A DNA stretch of 8,817 nucleotides from CAYSIX01 sp964431205. GTDB lineage: Bacteria; Planctomycetota; Phycisphaerae; Phycisphaerales; Phycisphaeraceae. Each line of letters begins with the position of its first letter. The stretch's first letter is position 1. This document shows, in pieces, positions 6,007-8,817 of this stretch. Both the position numbers and the translations under genes were made by a program. The DNA is taken from contig CAYSIX010000181.1 of NCBI GenBank assembly GCA_964431205.1, positions 1-8,817 on the forward strand. Reading direction: 5' to 3'. Under the pieces are notes generated by a model, which was not told where the DNA came from, ran no database searches, and saw only the letters and a program-made list of their open reading frames with translations.

Positions 6007-7296
6007 CTAGCGCGAGGAACTTGTCTTGGCCGCCGAACCCTGTCCGGCGGCGATCGCCCGCTCCGGCCGCGCCGTGTAGTAGCTCGCGTAAGCCCGTCGG
6101 CACCCGGCGAGCAGCGCCTCGGCGTTGCTCAGCTCCGCGACGCGATCGAACCGGTGCGGGTCAAACGGGTCAAGCGGGAAGTCCGTGGCCTGGCCGACGA
6201 TCCGCTGCGCGATCAGGCGTCCGGCCATGCACGCCTGCATCAGCCCGTACCCGCAGAACGCCGTGCACAGGAACAGGCCCGCCACGTGAGCCACGGCGCC
6301 GAGCAACGCGCTGCCGTCGGGGGTGAACGTCATCAAACCGCTCTGGACCCGGCCCGGTCGGTTCGCCAGGCACGGAAACAGCGCGCCGGCGGCGTCCCGC
6401 AGGTGTCGCACCTGCGGGTCGTCGTCCGCGGCGGCCATCGATCGCATGGACTCGCGCGGCCCCAGCGCGTCCACGCCCTGCCGACGCGGCTCGGCGCCGA
6501 AGCGCCCGACGCGCAGGCCGTCGTCGCCAACGGGTCGGAAATAAGCGGCGTGCGGGCGGTCGCGGCCGGTCGGCAGTTGACCCGTGGCCGACAGGTCCGC
6601 GGCCTCGAACGTCAGGTGATGGTGCACGAGCGTCGCCACGGGCAAACGCAGATTCACCGTCGAGGCCAGCGCGGGAGTCCAGGGGCCGGCGGCGAGGACG
6701 ATCGCCCCGGCGCGAAACCGACGCGTCGCGACCACACACCCGGTCACCGCCCCGCGTGACGTCTCGACCCGATCGACCGCGGCGCCGCTGTAGACCGCCA
6801 CGCCGGCGCTCACGGCGGCGTCCCGAAGCAGCGACGCCAGCGCCGACGGGTCCACGCAGCCGTCTGTCGGCACCCACAGACCCTCGCGCGCCGGCGGGCC
6901 CAGCGCCGGCAGTCGCCGGCGCACCATCGATGGGTTCCACCATTTTGTTTCGAGCCCGGCGTCGGCGGCGACCGCCGCCATGCGGTCGAGCCCGTCCCGA
7001 TCCCGGGGCGAGGCGAGATGAATCGAGCCGATCGGCTCGAAGACGCGTCGAGCCGCCCTGCGTTCGAGCTCGAGCAGGACGTCACGGCTGCGCATCATCA
7101 TGGCGGTGCGCGTGGCGTCGCAGCGGAGCTGGCCCATCATGCCGGCGGCGACGCCGGTCGCGCCGTCGCCGGGCCGCGCACGCTCGAGCAGGACCACGCG
7201 CCGGCCGCGGTCGGCCAGGTGCAACGCCGCGCTGAGGCCGGCTACACCGCCTCCGATCACGATGACGTCCGCGCCGTGTTGTCTGATCGCTGTCAC
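6007..7296 (-). CDS. FAD-dependent oxidoreductase of the DAO (amino-acid/amine oxidase) family
   Basis: A 429-residue flavoprotein with a D-amino-acid-oxidase fold, likely oxidising an amino acid or N-methylated amine. The N-terminus has the dinucleotide-binding motif VIGGGVAGLSAALHLADRG (G15, G17, G20) with the ribose-binding acid at E38 (VVLLE). The DAO flavin block GATGVAAGMMGQLR follows at ~45-58. The C-terminal second FAD contact is RPGRVQSGLMTFTPDGSALLGAV, then LFLCTAFCGYGLMQACMAGRLIA, the usual 'G-x-G-h-G' helix of glycine oxidase, sarcosine oxidase and DadA proteins. Size fits the family. GTG 7296 is chosen as start because it sits close before the Rossmann strand; TTG 7311 is an in-frame alternative. 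The permease gene downstream could import its substrate or be unrelated. Which substrate it uses (glycine as in ThiO, sarcosine, D-amino acids) cannot be read from the sequence. Confidence 0.9.
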   Translation of the reverse strand: MTAIRQHGADVIVIGGGVAGLSAALHLADRGRRVVLLERARPGDGATGVAAGMMGQLRCDATRTAMMMRSRDVLLELERRAARRVFEPIGSIHLASPRDRDGLDRMAAVAADAGLETKWWNPSMVRRRLPALGPPAREGLWVPTDGCVDPSALASLLRDAAVSAGVAVYSGAAVDRVETSRGAVTGCVVATRRFRAGAIVLAAGPWTPALASTVNLRLPVATLVHHHLTFEAADLSATGQLPTGRDRPHAAYFRPVGDDGLRVGRFGAEPRRQGVDALGPRESMRSMAAADDDPQVRHLRDAAGALFPCLANRPGRVQSGLMTFTPDGSALLGAVAHVAGLFLCTAFCGYGLMQACMAGRLIAQRIVGQATDFPLDPFDPHRFDRVAELSNAEALLAGCRRAYASYYTARPERAIAAGQGSAAKTSSSR

Positions 7297-7477
7297 GGAT
7301 GCGGATCCCAAGCCGTTGACTCTCGAGCCGGCTGGACATCATGACGAGGACGGGGCGGTCGTGCGGCCCGCTCATCAAAAAGCCACACGCGGCCGCGCGG
7401 GGTCGGGACGGTCAGCGGTCGCGGCTTTCGCCGAGACCGACCTCGGCGGCAAAGGGCGTTTGCGCGGCGAATTCTTC

Positions 7478-7506
7478 TTGGCGGTGCGATCGGGACCCGC
7501 TATAAT
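7478..7506 (+). promoter_or_regulatory. Strong sigma-70-type promoter of the structured RNA
   Basis: TTGGCG (7478-7483) and a perfect TATAAT (7501-7506) are spaced by exactly 17 bp. It is the best promoter in the window and has no credible protein gene after it. Transcription should begin near 7513, just before the left arm of the RNA's terminal stem. Confidence 0.75.
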
Positions 7507-7512
7507 AGGGGT

Positions 7513-7757
7513 GTGACAAGAGAAGATTACTCCCGGCCTAACGGGTCGTCTGTGCGTTGACGCATTTGCTCGAACCGATACAGGACCCCAAGGGAGCCGA
7601 GACCGGGCACGATGACCATGCCTCCTACGAGTGGACGGTCGGGATGCCCCGGCGACGCACCCACGTGAACTTGGGGTTCGAGCAAATCCTCCGCCGGACC
7701 CGATCAGCGGGCAGTAATCGAATCTTCCACCGGCTCGCCTCGTGCGGGCCGTTTTTG
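7513..7757 (+). ncRNA. ssrS: Structured noncoding RNA, probable 6S RNA
   Basis: A transcription unit with its own strong promoter and terminator and no credible coding frame. Its ends pair: GAAG/ATTACT/CCCG (7522-7535) with CGGG/AGTAAT/CTTC (7708-7727), then CGGGTC (7542-7547) with GACCCG (7697-7702). Further in, a perfect 13-bp pairing joins ATTTGCTCGAACC (7564-7576) to GGTTCGAGCAAAT (7675-7687), continued by CCAAG/CTTGG across an 11-base bulge and by CCGGGCA/TGCCCCGG. This rod with internal loops fits 6S RNA, which binds the sigma-70 holoenzyme. Pieces resembling E. coli 6S occur in the right order: GAGCCGA (7594-7600), GCGACGCAC..CAC.TGAAC..GGGTTC.AG (7652-7682), and the TTCC end (7725-7728). 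The 7670-7680 region can alternatively form the TGAAC...GTTCG hairpin of 6S. The mature ends are uncertain (about 7520-7730 plus terminator). The class is my judgement from pattern; RNase P, tmRNA and SRP RNA signatures are absent. Confidence 0.6.
7731..7756 (+). terminator. Intrinsic terminator of the structured RNA
   Basis: CGGCTCGC (7731-7738) pairs with GCGGGCCG (7744-7751) to give an eight-base-pair stem (one G-U) with a CTCGT loop, directly followed by TTTTT (7752-7756) and then GTTG. It is a textbook Rho-independent terminator and marks the 3' end of the RNA. Confidence 0.8.
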
Positions 7758-7783
7758 TTGCGCCCGCCGTGCCGGCCTAAGAT
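7755..7783 (+). promoter_or_regulatory. Promoter of the leaderless cysE gene
   Basis: TTGTTG (7755-7760) and TAAGAT (7778-7783) are 17 bp apart, and the -10 ends exactly six bases before ATG 7790. The -35 overlaps the end of the preceding terminator's T-run, so the two transcription units are packed without spare sequence. No Shine-Dalgarno site is present. Confidence 0.55.
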
Positions 7784-7789
7784 GCCGGC

Positions 7790-8440
7790 ATGAGCGAGCC
7801 GGAACCCTCACCCCCTGCCGCCGCACCGCAGGCAGACGCTCACGTCGAGGCCCTGATCGACCGGGTGCTCGACAGCTACCAGCGCGAGCCGCGGATCCAT
7901 CACCTCGACTCGACGTTCCTGCCCAGCCGCGTCAAGACCGTCGAGTGCATCGAGGTCCTGCGCCGCATCGTCTTCCCCGGGTTCTTCGACGACATGCGCG
8001 TGACCCGCGCCAACGTGCGCGATCACGTCGCCGGCCTGCTCGAGCGCGTCCGCCGCCTGCTCGAGGAGCAGGTCCGCCAGGCCCTGCGCTACGAGCTGAA
8101 CCGCACCGCCGGCCGGGGCGTCGGCGACAACTGCACCGACTGCGACCAACGCGCCCGCCAGATCGCACACACCTTCCTCGAAAAGGTCCCGGAGCTGCGG
8201 CACAAGCTCGCGCTGGACGTGCAGGCGGCCTTCGACGGCGACCCCGCCGCCGTCTCCACCGATGAGGCCGTCTTCTGCTACCCCGGTCTCGACGCCGTGT
8301 TCATCCCATTCCTGCATATTCTCATCAATAGAGACACTGATGATTACGAAATCCTGTGTGCCGAATTTCCTGATACACTCGGTAAGGAACCTGTTTTCTT
8401 CAAGCGAAGGCTTGCTCCAGGAAGCCCAGAAATGCAATAA
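7790..8440 (+). CDS. cysE: Serine O-acetyltransferase, N-terminal domain, truncated at a chimeric joint
   Basis: CysE acetylates L-serine with acetyl-CoA, the first step of cysteine synthesis. Residues 1-~172 match the helical N-terminal domain of the long bacterial/planctomycete form: IHHLDSTFLPSR (36-47), ECIEVLRRIVFPGFFD (52-67), the Cys pair in NCTDCD (114-119), ALDVQAAFDGDPAA (141-154) and FCYPGLDAV (162-170). The protein should continue with the xRxAHEL segment and the left-handed beta-helix catalytic domain, including the hexapeptide repeats and the active-site His. Instead, after codon ~172 (about 8305) the frame runs into the antisense of an unrelated Bacteroidota-like gene and ends by chance at 8438-8440. 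The last ~44 residues are therefore not real CysE sequence, and the catalytic domain is missing. The start is supported by the -10 element six bases upstream. Confidence 0.88.
   Translation: MSEPEPSPPAAAPQADAHVEALIDRVLDSYQREPRIHHLDSTFLPSRVKTVECIEVLRRIVFPGFFDDMRVTRANVRDHVAGLLERVRRLLEEQVRQALRYELNRTAGRGVGDNCTDCDQRARQIAHTFLEKVPELRHKLALDVQAAFDGDPAAVSTDEAVFCYPGLDAVFIPFLHILINRDTDDYEILCAEFPDTLGKEPVFFKRRLAPGSPEMQ
8300..8309. other. Abrupt sequence joint between two different genomes
   Basis: On the left the plus strand encodes high-G+C CysE; on the right the minus strand encodes a much less G+C-rich TlpA-like protein. Both coding sequences lose family similarity within the same ~10 bases, and neither gene has a natural end here. 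No transposon end, attachment site or direct repeat is visible. A misassembly or chimeric read is the simplest reading. Confidence 0.8.
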
Positions 8441-8817
8441 TACATAGTTTCCTTTAAAGTCAGAAAGCGCGATGGGGTTACCATCCATCGAGTTGATGAC
8501 AAAATCCGGTGCTTTGTCTCCTGGTTGCAGTTGCTGTTCCTGCTGCTGGTTCCTGAGTTGTTCTGTTGCTGCTGCCAGTTCGCTGTGGAGAGATCTTACT
8601 GCTTCGTTGCCAGGGAACCTGGCATATAGCACAGAATCTGTGAACTGGTAGATCTCCAGGTCTGTGAGCGGATGGAACACCGGCAGACCCGGACCGAACT
8701 GGTTATACAATGCGATCAGAATGGCTGGTGATTCGGGATGATTCCTGATGAATGCTTCCGAGTACCTGTGAAATGCACCTGTGATAGAATCAAACCGGGC
8801 ATCCAGGGCCTGTTTTT
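8304..8817 (-). CDS. TlpA/AhpC-TSA-like thioredoxin-fold protein fragment without the CxxC pair (Bacteroidota-like)
   Basis: An internal fragment of about 170 residues, open at the right edge and cut at the joint on the left. The first ~95 residues are a helical, Q-rich stretch ending in QLQPGD, as in Bacteroidota proteins with an N-terminal domain before a TlpA domain. The thioredoxin-like part begins APDFVINSMDGNPIALSDFKG, then VLLHFWASWSKPSLEEN and FVIISVSIDENMQEW. The site that is normally WASWCGPC reads WASWSKPS, so both redox cysteines are replaced by serine; the domain is expected to lack disulfide reductase activity. Base composition (about half G+C) and codon use are unlike the rest of the window, and the style suggests Chitinophagaceae. 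After NMQEW (about 8304) the frame enters antisense cysE and is no longer meaningful. Confidence 0.8.

Noticed and set aside
3954..6326. Very long plus-strand open frame (790 codons) opposite the permease and oxidoreductase genes
   Set aside because: Its product is an Arg/Gln/His-rich low-complexity string with no domain signature. It arises because G+C-rich codons on the other strand avoid stops; the minus-strand genes have clear motifs.
7671..7689. TTCGA-containing segment resembling the T-arm of a tRNA or tmRNA
   Set aside because: No acceptor stem, anticodon arm or CCA follows, and the segment is fully explained by pairing with 7564-7576.
7557..7793. Possible 78-codon plus-strand gene between the promoter at 7478 and cysE
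   Set aside because: It overlaps the paired RNA and the terminator, and its start has no ribosome site. The base-pairing pattern explains the sequence better than coding.
8304..8440. Natural fusion giving CysE a new C-terminus
   Set aside because: The added residues are the antisense of a TlpA-like coding region with its own motifs, and the catalytic beta-helix would be missing.

Overview
The first ~8.3 kb is GC-rich DNA (roughly two-thirds G+C) with bacterial genes whose sequence style (Tat-exported phosphoesterase, CPECG zinc-ribbon membrane protein, PGPGW membrane protein, ClpS with a VTIEPA ending, CysE with a long N-terminal helical domain) suggests a planctomycete, probably of the Phycisphaerae. 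That assignment is inference from protein style; no rRNA or marker tree is available. The last ~510 bases are clearly different: about half G+C, with Bacteroidota/Chitinophagaceae-like coding sequence on the opposite strand. The two parts meet abruptly at about 8300-8309 in the middle of two unrelated genes, so the window most likely contains a chimeric assembly joint.

Layout. Positions 2-571 (+) are the C-terminal half of tryptophan synthase beta (trpB). A Tat-exported calcineurin-like metallophosphoesterase follows (648-1715, +), then a divergent ClpS-like adaptor (1943-2290, +) behind a good sigma-70-type promoter and a Shine-Dalgarno site. On the minus strand, 2323-3048 is a decayed zinc-ribbon/membrane protein gene interrupted by an in-frame TGA. 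A two-gene toxin-antitoxin-like pair, DUF433 and a DUF5615 PIN-like protein, lies at 3051-3631 (+) with an ATGA overlap. A minus-strand group follows, in transcription order: FAD-dependent amine/amino-acid oxidoreductase (7296-6007), a fused two-domain ABC permease of the iron/thiamine/phosphonate type (5945-4161), and a PGPGW membrane protein (4100-3642).

The stretch 7297-7789 has no protein gene but is not empty. It holds a near-consensus promoter (TTGGCG, 17 bp, TATAAT), a ~245-nt structured RNA whose ends pair, and an intrinsic terminator. The fold and several conserved pieces in the right order point to 6S RNA. The serine acetyltransferase gene (cysE, from 7790, +) begins just after this terminator and is cut off by the joint near 8305. 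The opposite-strand TlpA/AhpC-like fragment (8304-8817) belongs to the second organism.

The most general signal is regulatory. Three genes (648, 3051, 7790) carry a TANNNT hexamer exactly six bases before the ATG and no Shine-Dalgarno site. This is the arrangement expected for leaderless transcripts, and it fixes the start codons. A fourth gene, the permease, has a similar promoter eight bases before its ATG. I found no CRISPR array, insertion sequence, tRNA or phage gene.
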